From the NCBI GenBank assembly GCA_026627065.1, contig JAPNUO010000007.1:62001-126000 (forward strand): 64,000 nt of DNA, read 5' to 3'. Shown one piece after another: positions 1-6,758 of the stretch; the stretch's first letter is position 1; each line of letters opens with the position of its first letter. Position numbers and translations under genes: made by a program. The DNA is from Bacillota bacterium. GTDB taxonomy: Bacteria > Bacillota > Sulfobacillia > Sulfobacillales > Sulfobacillaceae. Below the pieces are notes generated by a model. The model made no database searches, had not been told where the DNA came from, and was given only the letters and a program-made list of their open reading frames with translations.

Positions 1-1368
1 GGCCACCATTTGGTAGTGGCGGCGGACGGCACGAAACGAGAGGATCAGGAGCGGAATGGCGACCGCCACGATCCAAGCGCCTTCGGTAAATTTGGTGATG
101 ATGGCGATAATGACGACCGCCGCGGTCAGCATGGACCCTAGCGTACCGGTGACAATCGTGATGAGCCGATTGGGCGCATCAGGCTCATGCCACCGCTTTT
201 TGACCAGGCTGGCCATGGCGATGGTAAAACTCATATAGACCCCTACGGCGTAGAGGGGAATGAGAGCATCGGTGCTGCCGTGAAAGACGATGATCAGAAG
301 TATGGCAAAAAAACCTAGGACAAGGATCCCGTTCTGGTAGACCAGGCGGTCGCCCCGCGACAAGAACATGCGCGGCATCCAGAGGTCTCGGGCCATGATG
401 CTGGCGAGCTGCGGGAACCCGGTAAAGCTGGTGTTGGCGGCGATGGCTAAAATGGCCATGGTGACAAAGGAGAGCAGATAGAAGAACACGCCGCGTCCAA
501 AGAGATGGGCGGCAATCTGCTGGAGGACGGTGACCTGGTTGTTGGGCGTGATGCCGTAGCGGTAAGCCACCAAAGAGGTGCCCAAAAACATGGATCCCAA
601 AAAAAGTCCGAGCAAAAGCAATGTGGCCCGGGCCCGCCGGGGCGCCGGATCTTTGAAAATGGGCACGCCATTGGAAATTGCTTCCACGCCGGTCAAAGCG
701 GAGGAACCGGAACTAAAGGCGCGGAGGATCAACAGGGGGGCCACCACGGCCAGGGGACTCGGCGCAATAAAGGCGTGATAGGGTTTGGCCAGAGGATCCG
801 GCTTAATGAGTCCCCACACGGCCATGATCAGCACCATGACGATGAAAAGGTAGGTAGGCCCCATAAAGAGCTGCGCCGACTCTTTCACGCCGCGCAGGTT
901 GATGATCATGATAAAAAGGGTGAAGGCGACCGAAATCGGCACGGTCCAGGGCAAAAGGACGGGAAAGGCCGACACTAGCGCGGCGACGCCTGCCGTGACG
1001 CTGACGGCGACAGTCAAGGTATAATCGATTAATAAGGCCGTGCCGGCTAAGACGCCGGTCCACGGTCCAATGGTGTCGCGCCCAATGACGTAGGCGCCGC
1101 CGCCATTGGGGTAGGCGGTGATGATTTGCCGGTAGTTGAAGACGAGAAAGGCCAGCAGCAACACGATGACCGCCGAGATCGGCAAGGAATACCAGAGGGC
1201 GGCGACGCCCGCGGTATAAAGAACAATGAGGATTTCCTGAGTGCCGTAGGCGACAGATGACAACGCATCGGGAGCCAACACGGCGAGACCTTGCCAGACG
1301 ATGACCTTGCGCCCTGTCTCTTCCCGGTCTTTTAAGGGCCGCCCAAACAATACTCTACGCCAATCCAT
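1..1368 (-). CDS. kimA: KimA/YdaO-like potassium transporter (APC superfamily), 3' end outside window
   Basis: The 456 visible codons encode a polytopic membrane protein. It resembles the Bacillus subtilis high-affinity K+/H+ symporter KimA (about 607 residues) almost along its whole visible length. Landmarks are DALSSVAYGTQEIL in the first helix, NGGGAYVIGRD, LLIDYTLTVAVSV and ALTGVEAISNGVP. The C-terminal cytoplasmic part, which binds c-di-AMP in KimA, would lie beyond the left edge. ATG is at 1366-1368, with GAGGTGG five bases upstream. I could not recognise a c-di-AMP riboswitch in the short leader. A general amino-acid permease of the same superfamily is the alternative, but the N-terminal match to KimA is specific. 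Confidence 0.85.
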   Translation of the reverse strand, partial: MDWRRVLFGRPLKDREETGRKVIVWQGLAVLAPDALSSVAYGTQEILIVLYTAGVAALWYSLPISAVIVLLLAFLVFNYRQIITAYPNGGGAYVIGRDTIGPWTGVLAGTALLIDYTLTVAVSVTAGVAALVSAFPVLLPWTVPISVAFTLFIMIINLRGVKESAQLFMGPTYLFIVMVLIMAVWGLIKPDPLAKPYHAFIAPSPLAVVAPLLILRAFSSGSSALTGVEAISNGVPIFKDPAPRRARATLLLLGLFLGSMFLGTSLVAYRYGITPNNQVTVLQQIAAHLFGRGVFFYLLSFVTMAILAIAANTSFTGFPQLASIMARDLWMPRMFLSRGDRLVYQNGILVLGFFAILLIIVFHGSTDALIPLYAVGVYMSFTIAMASLVKKRWHEPDAPNRLITIVTGTLGSMLTAAVVIIAIITKFTEGAWIVAVAIPLLILSFRAVRRHYQMVA

Positions 1369-1511
1369 TGTCCACCTCGATATTGTACACGTTAAAGTTG
1401 AGCCCATCATGGCAAGATCAGGCGCACAGAGAGATTAAAGCACATAACCCGTTAGAGACGGTCATCAGTTTTTCCAACTTCTCCGGGAATTTTACAGCAT
1501 GACGCACAATT

Positions 1512-1874
1512 TTAGGGGGTCTCCAGCCGTTCTTTAATGGCGGAGGCCATGGTGAGGGGGTCGTCGACCTCAATGGCGGCCGCGCAATAGAGGTGGCGGC
1601 CCAGCCGGAAGTCGCGCAAATCGAGGGTAATGACGCGATCCGGGTTTTCGTAGGACAAGAAGTACCAGCCGTCGTCGCCGAGATAATGGCCTTCGTGGAT
1701 GGGGCCAATAGAGGTGCCGCCGAGCCTGAGCAACCGAGGCGGCACGCGCAGCCGGGCCCACACCGTCTCGATGTGACGGTAGGGAATGACAATGCGGCTG
1801 GTCAAAGCCTCTAGCATAGTCAGGCCGGTCAGCACAATTTCTACCGACTCGTCGTTTAAGGCGACGCGCCTCAA
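1512..1874 (-). CDS. hypothetical protein, possible bacterial PH-like domain
   Basis: This is a 120-residue soluble protein with no signal peptide or membrane segment. It starts at TTG behind a strong GGAGGAAAG. Its pattern of short beta strands ending in an amphipathic helix (ALTSRIVIPYRHIETV, then a strand-rich middle and a helix near MASAIKERLE) looks like a small PH-like fold. No catalytic motif is visible. It lies upstream of the KimA-like gene on the same strand with about 140 bases between them, so co-transcription is possible but not shown. Function unknown. Confidence 0.6.
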   Translation of the reverse strand: MRRVALNDESVEIVLTGLTMLEALTSRIVIPYRHIETVWARLRVPPRLLRLGGTSIGPIHEGHYLGDDGWYFLSYENPDRVITLDLRDFRLGRHLYCAAAIEVDDPLTMASAIKERLETP

Positions 1875-2064
1875 TCTCTTTCCTCCCCGCCCGCCGATAT
1901 GGTATCTTACATAAATGTCATCGAATCATTCTGCCCTTACTTTAAATGTACGCCTTTGTTTTCCAGGGGGGAAGTCTTCGTCCGCGATTTCCTGCCGAGG
2001 TGGTGGCAAACCGTGGACGGATGCTCCGCTTCCGCTCCAAAACCCAGAGTAAAGGGATGACGCC

Positions 2065-3369
2065 GTGAACCTGGAGCGTTTTCTTCTGGCGGGACTCCTT
2101 TTTGCGACCGTCCTCGTATTCATTACGGTGCGGCCGCGGCGCCTCTCAATCGGGTGGTCGGCGACCGGCGGCGGCATTCTGGCCCTCCTTCTGGGACTGG
2201 TGACGCTGCGCGACGTCCTCAACGTTGCCCGGCTGGTCTGGGACGCGACGCTTACTTTTGTGGCGTTGGTGATGATTTCCCTCGTGTTGGACCGCGCCGG
2301 CTTTTTTCAATGGGCGGCTTTGCGCATGGCGCAGGGGTCTCGCGGGCGAGGGCCGCGGCTCTTTTTTTTGCTGACGCTCTTGGGTGCCATGGTCTCTATG
2401 CTCTTTGCCAACGACGGCGCGGCCTTGATTTTAACCCCCCTCGTTTACGAGGAGGCCAAGGCGCTTAGGCTCAATCGCGCGGCCACGCTGGCTTTCGTGA
2501 TGGCCAGCGGGTTTGTCGCCGACACCACCTCGCTGCCGCTCGTGGTGTCCAATTTAGTCAACATTTTGTCGGCGGATTTTTTCCATTGGGGGTTTGTGTA
2601 CTATGCCGTGCGGATGCTGCCCGTGGACGGCGTTTCCTTTTGTGCGAGCCTTGCCATACTGTGGGTCTATTTCCACCGGGATATTCCGCGGAAGGTCAAT
2701 ATCGAAGCGCTTCCCGATCCCCAATCGGCCATCCGCGACAGGCGGGTTTTCCGAGGGGCATGGGTGGTCTTGGGGTTGTTGCTCGCCGGCTATTTCTTCA
2801 GCCAACTCTTGCATTGGCCGGTGGCGATATTCGCCGGGGCGGCAGCGCTCGCGCTCATGGGGTTGGCCTGGTCCGGCCGCACTATTGCCGTGTCGCAAAT
2901 TGTGAAGACAGCCCCCTGGAATATTGTCGTCTTTTCGTTGGGCATGTACCTGGTGGTGTACGGCGTGTCGAATGCCGGGTTGGGCGCTGTTCTGGGGACA
3001 CAGCTCACCGTCTGGGGGCACGCTGGACTTTGGGCCGCGATTGGCGGATCGGGGGTCATGGCGGCAGTGTTCTCGTCGGTGATGAACAATCTGCCCAGCG
3101 TGTTGGTGGGCATGCTGGCGATCCGCCGCACTCACGTGAGCCCGGCGGTGCATACAGCCATGGGGCTGGCGAACGTGGTGGGGTGTGATCTCGGGCCAAA
3201 AATGACGCCCATCGGGTCACTCGCCACGTTGCTCTGGCTCTATGTGCTCAATGGACGTGGACTTCACATTGGATGGGGCTACTATCTCCGAGTCGGCGTC
3301 ATCCTCACCCTGCCTGTGCTTCTTGCGACCTTGGCGGCGCTCTGGGGGTGGGTGGCATGGCTTCACTAG
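2065..3369 (+). CDS. arsB: arsenite/antimonite efflux permease ArsB
   Basis: The 434-residue membrane protein matches the ArsB family (429 residues in E. coli) end to end. Conserved blocks include IGWSATGGG near the N-terminus, LFANDGAALILTPLV, MASGFVADTTSLPL followed by VSNLVNILSADFF, APWNIVVFSLGMYLVVYG, and NVVGCDLGPK with MTPIGSLATLLW near the C-terminus. It should export arsenite at the cytoplasmic membrane, driven by the proton gradient or by an ArsA ATPase. No arsR, arsA or arsC lies beside it. The GTG start has AAAGGGA about eight bases upstream. Arsenic resistance suits life in metal-rich acidic water, which is inference. Confidence 0.93.
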   Translation: MNLERFLLAGLLFATVLVFITVRPRRLSIGWSATGGGILALLLGLVTLRDVLNVARLVWDATLTFVALVMISLVLDRAGFFQWAALRMAQGSRGRGPRLFFLLTLLGAMVSMLFANDGAALILTPLVYEEAKALRLNRAATLAFVMASGFVADTTSLPLVVSNLVNILSADFFHWGFVYYAVRMLPVDGVSFCASLAILWVYFHRDIPRKVNIEALPDPQSAIRDRRVFRGAWVVLGLLLAGYFFSQLLHWPVAIFAGAAALALMGLAWSGRTIAVSQIVKTAPWNIVVFSLGMYLVVYGVSNAGLGAVLGTQLTVWGHAGLWAAIGGSGVMAAVFSSVMNNLPSVLVGMLAIRRTHVSPAVHTAMGLANVVGCDLGPKMTPIGSLATLLWLYVLNGRGLHIGWGYYLRVGVILTLPVLLATLAALWGWVAWLH

Positions 3370-3413
3370 CGGCAGGGCGGAGGCGCGCCGGCACCAGGGG
3401 ATGACCGCCGTGA

Positions 3414-4376
3414 CTAGAGTTGCGTGGCGGGGATGGTTCCCATGCGCCCGGCCTGATAGTCTTCGAAGGCCTGCACGATTTCCGCGTGGGTGTTCATCAC
3501 GAAGGGACCATAGGAGGCAATAGGCTCGCGGATGGGCTCGCCGCCGAGAAGCAAAATGTCGAGGCGGTGATCGGGACTGGGCGGCTCCGGACTTGCCTGC
3601 ACGGTGAGCTTTTCACCCGGGCCAAATTTCACGCCTTGCCCTTCGTGCACCAAAACGCCCGCCTGACTGACGGCCCCGCTGCCGCTCAGCACATAGGCTA
3701 ACGCGTTAAAGTGCCTGGGCCAGGGAATCACCAGCCGGCTGCCCGGCTCAAGGGTGGCGTGGATGAGGGTGATAGGGGTCCAGGTCACGCCAGGGCCTTC
3801 AAACTCGCCCAATTTTCCGGCGATGATGCGTAGAAGGCTGTCGCCGCGCGCCGACGCCACGAGGGTCACGCGGTGGCTTTCCAGACTTTGGTATCGCGGC
3901 GGCGTCCATTTGAGGCGCCTCGGCAAGTTGACCCACAGCTGAATGCCGTGAAAGAGCCCGCCTTTTTGCACGAGCTCCTCGGGCGGCATTTCGTCGTGTA
4001 AAATGCCGGAGCCTGCGGTCATCCATTGGGTGTCGCCGTTGGCAATATAACCGCCGCCCCCCTGGGAATCGTGATGTTCGAAAGCGCCGTCGATGATATA
4101 GGTCACGGTTTCGAACCCGCGATGCGGATGCCACGGGGCTCCCTTCGCCTCGCCTGGCGCATATTCCACCGCCCCCATGTGGTCGAGCAGCAAAAAGGGG
4201 TCCGCGTCGCGAAAGGTGATGCCCCGGCTAGGCCAGGGACGGCGCACGGGAAACCCCGCTCCCTCCAGCAGGGAAGGCGCGGTGACGAGATTCTCGACCG
4301 GCCGGTCCTCGGTGTGATCGGGCGGTTCCGCGATGCGCGGGAGAGTGGTCCAACGTTCGGGAGTCACGGCAGGCAT
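3414..4376 (-). CDS. pirin family protein
   Basis: This 320-residue bicupin protein belongs to the pirin family. The metal-binding set of the N-terminal cupin is intact: the His pair in WHPHRGFE (residues 84 and 86 of the longer reading) and the His/Glu of GILHDEM (128 and 130). Pirins of known function act as quercetin 2,3-dioxygenases or redox-sensitive iron proteins, so the role here is open. ATG at 4374-4376 sits eight bases from GGAGG; a TTG one codon upstream is also possible. It converges with arsB and is probably transcribed alone. Confidence 0.88.
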   Translation of the reverse strand: MPAVTPERWTTLPRIAEPPDHTEDRPVENLVTAPSLLEGAGFPVRRPWPSRGITFRDADPFLLLDHMGAVEYAPGEAKGAPWHPHRGFETVTYIIDGAFEHHDSQGGGGYIANGDTQWMTAGSGILHDEMPPEELVQKGGLFHGIQLWVNLPRRLKWTPPRYQSLESHRVTLVASARGDSLLRIIAGKLGEFEGPGVTWTPITLIHATLEPGSRLVIPWPRHFNALAYVLSGSGAVSQAGVLVHEGQGVKFGPGEKLTVQASPEPPSPDHRLDILLLGGEPIREPIASYGPFVMNTHAEIVQAFEDYQAGRMGTIPATQL

Positions 4377-4464
4377 CAAGACGTCCTCCTTTACAGGGAT
4401 ACTTACTAAAAAGAAGTATGAGGGGTGAAGAACGCCTTGTCAAGCGAAGGACGGCGTCTGACTC

Positions 4465-4495
4465 AAAAACGAAAGCCGCGCCGCAGCGCGCCTTT
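4465..4495 (-). terminator. intrinsic terminator of the Nramp-like operon
   Basis: Read on the minus strand, a GC-rich hairpin (arms at 4472-4482 and 4485-4495, one mismatch) begins just inside the stop of the small membrane protein gene. A run of five T follows at 4469-4465. It closes the two-gene operon below. Confidence 0.7.
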
Positions 4496-4497
4496 CA

Positions 4498-4671
4498 TTA
4501 GTGAGCCCCGTGCAAGAAACCAATGACGACCAATGCCACCATGAGCGCGATATACACTCGGAGCCCCCAAAATACCGCACGAACGGCCCCCTTGGGTTGA
4601 ATCGGGGTCAACTGAATGGGCTCTTCCACAGGAACCAAGTCCTCCCGGAGATCTTTCGCCGACCGGTTCAT
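4498..4671 (-). CDS. small single-pass membrane protein
   Basis: This 57-residue ORF starts at ATG 4671 behind a near-perfect AAAGGAGG and ends in front of a terminator. The N-terminal 30 residues are polar. The C-terminal half (AVFWGLRVYIALMVALVVIG) is one predicted membrane helix ending in FLHGAH. It begins 27 bases after the Nramp-related transporter and shares its transcript. An accessory or regulatory subunit of that transporter is a reasonable inference; I know of no family to name. The strong ribosome site and position argue that it is real. Confidence 0.75.
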   Translation of the reverse strand: MNRSAKDLREDLVPVEEPIQLTPIQPKGAVRAVFWGLRVYIALMVALVVIGFLHGAH

Positions 4672-4698
4672 TACGCTGCCTCCTTTCTTCTCTCCGCG

Positions 4699-6039
4699 CT
4701 AAAACACCTTGGGGAACACCACCGAAAGACCGTACAATCCGTTCAGGCCAACCAGCAGCGCGACGATGACAATCGCAGAGATGTTTTGCCAGCGACGGTT
4801 GACATACTGCCCCATGATTTCGCGATCGTTTAACAGCAACAGCAAAAAGAGGAGCGCCGCCGGCATAAAGATGCTTGCCAGCACCTGAACCGTCAGGTTG
4901 AGAAAGCCCAGGGGAGCGTGCGGGATGAGCACGATAGCAGCCGCGATGACGGCGCTGGCTAGCCCCGGCACGTAGAAACGCCACGCCTTGCGCCAGGGAA
5001 GGTTAATGCTCTTAGGCCAGTGAAACGCCTCGCCCATGGCCCAGGACGTGCTGGCGGTCAGCGCGATGGCTGCAATGGTGCCAGCTTCCACCAAGCCTAG
5101 GGCGAAGAGCGACTGCCCTGTCGGCCCCAACCGCTCGCCCATGAGGCGGATGATTTGCTGAATGTCGTACTGCGCCGCGCCGGGATGCCCATAGGCGACG
5201 GTGCCCGTCAAAACCACAATGGCAATGGCCACCAACACCATCATCAGCGATCCCAAAGCCGTGTCGATTTGGCCGTGGCGCACGTCCTGCACAGTCAGCC
5301 CCTTGTCGACAACCGAGCTCTGCTGAAAGAAGAGCATCCACGGCGCGATCGTGGTGCCGAAATTGGCGAGGACCACGAAAATGAAGGCGGCGGTAATGCC
5401 TCCCGGCACCGTCCAATGACTGAAACTGAGGGCGACGGCCTGCCAGTCCGGGTGGGCCATGAGGGCAAGCGGCACGAAGACCAGATTGCCAGCGGCAATC
5501 CAGAGCGACACCCGCTCCCACGAGCGATACCGCAGAACCAAGAGAATCCCGGCATCCACCACAATGCCGCCTAACGCGCTGAGGAGCGGCGGCACGCCAA
5601 ACACCGACATGCCCACCGTGATGCCGATAAATTCCGTAATGAGGGTGAGCAGATTGGCAATGACCAAATCTATCAGCGAAAACCAACCCCAGAAGGCCCC
5701 GTACCGTCCCCAAATCATTTCAGCGTGGCCGCGGTGGGTGACGGCCCCTAGCCGGACGGTCATTTCCTGAACCACATAAGCAATGACTCCGCCAATGATG
5801 AGGGCCGGTACAAAAAACCCGATGCCGTAGGTCGCGCCGGTTTGGGCGTACGTAATCACGCCCCCTGCGTCATTGTCGGCAATCATGACCAAAATGCCGG
5901 GGCCAATCAGGGTAATCAACAACAGGAGCCGCTTTAACAAGTGCGGAGACTGCCGCAAGGCGGCTACGCGCGCCTGATCCTCGGCGCGCAGCCGGACTTC
6001 CTCGCTGTAGTCAAAGGCCAGCGATGCGTTCTTGTTCAT
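4699..6039 (-). CDS. Nramp-related (SLC11-like) divalent metal transporter, probably Mg2+
   Basis: The 446-residue protein has about eleven membrane helices and the overall Nramp layout (TLIGPGILVMIADNDAGG in helix 1, FFVPALIIGGVIAYVVQEM, LITEFIGITVGMSVFG). The canonical metal-binding DPGN of helix 1 is replaced by DNDAGG (residues 55-60). Lack of the usual manganese/iron site is typical of the Nramp-related magnesium transporter group (NRMT), as I recall it. The upstream M-box riboswitch independently points to Mg2+ as the regulated ion. GAGGAGGGG precedes the ATG but lies inside a strong hairpin (6042-6077). A 57-residue membrane protein follows in the operon. Manganese transport cannot be excluded. 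Confidence 0.85.
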   Translation of the reverse strand: MNKNASLAFDYSEEVRLRAEDQARVAALRQSPHLLKRLLLLITLIGPGILVMIADNDAGGVITYAQTGATYGIGFFVPALIIGGVIAYVVQEMTVRLGAVTHRGHAEMIWGRYGAFWGWFSLIDLVIANLLTLITEFIGITVGMSVFGVPPLLSALGGIVVDAGILLVLRYRSWERVSLWIAAGNLVFVPLALMAHPDWQAVALSFSHWTVPGGITAAFIFVVLANFGTTIAPWMLFFQQSSVVDKGLTVQDVRHGQIDTALGSLMMVLVAIAIVVLTGTVAYGHPGAAQYDIQQIIRLMGERLGPTGQSLFALGLVEAGTIAAIALTASTSWAMGEAFHWPKSINLPWRKAWRFYVPGLASAVIAAAIVLIPHAPLGFLNLTVQVLASIFMPAALLFLLLLLNDREIMGQYVNRRWQNISAIVIVALLVGLNGLYGLSVVFPKVF

Positions 6040-6041
6040 CA

Positions 6042-6077
6042 GAATCCCCTCCTCGGCGCTTTCCCGAGGGAGGATTC
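6042..6077 (-). promoter_or_regulatory. hairpin that sequesters the ribosome binding site of the Nramp-like gene
   Basis: On the minus strand GAATCC-TCC-CTCGG pairs with CCGAG-GA-GGGGATTC across a GAAAGCG loop, with one small internal mismatch. The paired 3' arm contains the Shine-Dalgarno GAGGAGGGG (6055-6047) just before the ATG at 6039. This could add translational control below the M-box. The base pairing is visible; the function is inferred. Confidence 0.55.
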
Positions 6078-6214
6078 CTGGCGCTAAGAACCCAAGGGCC
6101 GTCGGGAAAGCCCAGACTTATGCTGTTGTGTGAGACATTGCGCGTCAAAGCCACTAGGTCGACTACCGCCAGGGTCTGAACTCACCCGATTTCCCCCCCT
6201 TGAAGTTAGCCAAT

Positions 6215-6238
6215 AAAAAACCTCCTGCGCGCAGGAGG
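6215..6238 (-). terminator. expression-platform terminator of the M-box riboswitch
   Basis: A near-perfect hairpin (CCTCCTGCG/CGCAGGAGG, 6238-6221 on the minus strand) is followed at once by TTTTTT (6220-6215). It lies directly downstream of the M-box aptamer. AGGAGG at the 3' end of the aptamer (about 6267-6262) could pair with the terminator arm, which is the usual switching design. Confidence 0.85.
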
Positions 6239-6261
6239 ACATCAGGATTAAATTCCCGTCG

Positions 6262-6420
6262 CCTCCTGGTCGAGCTTCGGCACTACACCACGTGAGAACC
6301 TTCCGGTTCAGCCACCTTGGAAGAAGCCTTAATCCGGCAACCTCTGTTCTACTCCTTAGCGTCTCTCGACGGTTCGGAGCAGTGGCCTGTGTTGGTATAG
6401 ACGCCTCGCCTAACGAGGAC
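6262..6420 (-). promoter_or_regulatory. M-box (ykoK) Mg2+-sensing riboswitch
   Basis: The minus strand carries the M-box consensus in order: GTTAGGCGAGGC, CTATACCAACACA, CCACTGCTCCGAA, CGAGAGACGC, AGAGGTTGCC, then GTGGTGTAGTGCCGAAGCTC and a closing P1 strand AGGAGG that pairs with CCTC at the 5' end. M-boxes bind Mg2+ and terminate transcription of magnesium transporter genes when Mg2+ is plentiful. Here it precedes a terminator and the Nramp-related gene, which supports magnesium as that transporter's substrate. Confidence 0.92.
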
Positions 6421-6433
6421 TTCAGTTACTTTT

Positions 6434-6462
6434 ATCATAGACGCCGCCCTAAGGCACGTCAA
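6434..6462 (-). promoter_or_regulatory. sigma-A promoter for the M-box transcript
   Basis: TTGACG (6462-6457), a 17-base spacer and TATGAT (6439-6434) form a strong housekeeping promoter. Transcription would begin a few bases before the 5' end of the M-box. Confidence 0.8.
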
Positions 6463-6660
6463 TCACCAATGTCGTCTGGCCGGAGAATTTTTTCTGGCCG
6501 CTATAGCCTATGCCTGGCGCATTGGCGGTGACACTGCTGCATGTTAGAAAATGCCGGCCCGGTGCCAAGGCGCAGGCCAAAAGCGCCAAGGGTCGACAGC
6601 ATGCAAACGCTGCATGGGGTAAGGACGGGCGGGCTATGCCCTGTTATGGTAAGGGGGCGG

Positions 6661-6755
6661 GACGGTCACAGGGCCCTGGTGGGCTCCCCCGGCTGCAAAC
6701 CGGGTGCGTCGAATTCGGTTCGACGGTTGGGTTCGATTCCCAAGGACCGTCTCCA
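6661..6755 (+). tRNA. unusual type II tRNA-Cys (anticodon GCA) with a tRNA-Sec-like body
   Basis: The segment folds into a full cloverleaf. The acceptor stem is 7 bp (6661-6667 with 6745-6751), followed by T73 and an encoded CCA. The D arm is 6 bp with a 4-base TGGT loop (6671-6686). The anticodon stem (6688-6692/6700-6704) carries the loop CTGCAAA, which reads GCA. The variable arm is a long 7 bp hairpin (6707-6725). The T stem is 5 bp with loop TTCGATT, and G6744 is bulged between T stem and acceptor stem. Ordinary tRNA-Cys has a short variable loop. The 6/4 D arm and long variable arm are hallmarks of tRNA-Sec, whose TCA anticodon differs from GCA here by one base. U73 and GCA are CysRS identity elements. 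It abuts the stop of the next, convergent gene. Confidence 0.8.
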
Positions 6756-6758
6756 GCG

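Noticed and set aside
1369..1511. c-di-AMP (ydaO) riboswitch before the KimA-like gene
   Set aside because: The region is short and lacks the conserved words of that aptamer.
2554..3153. 199-codon open frame on the minus strand inside arsB
   Set aside because: It lies fully antisense to a clear gene, has no protein pattern, and arises from GC-rich codon bias.
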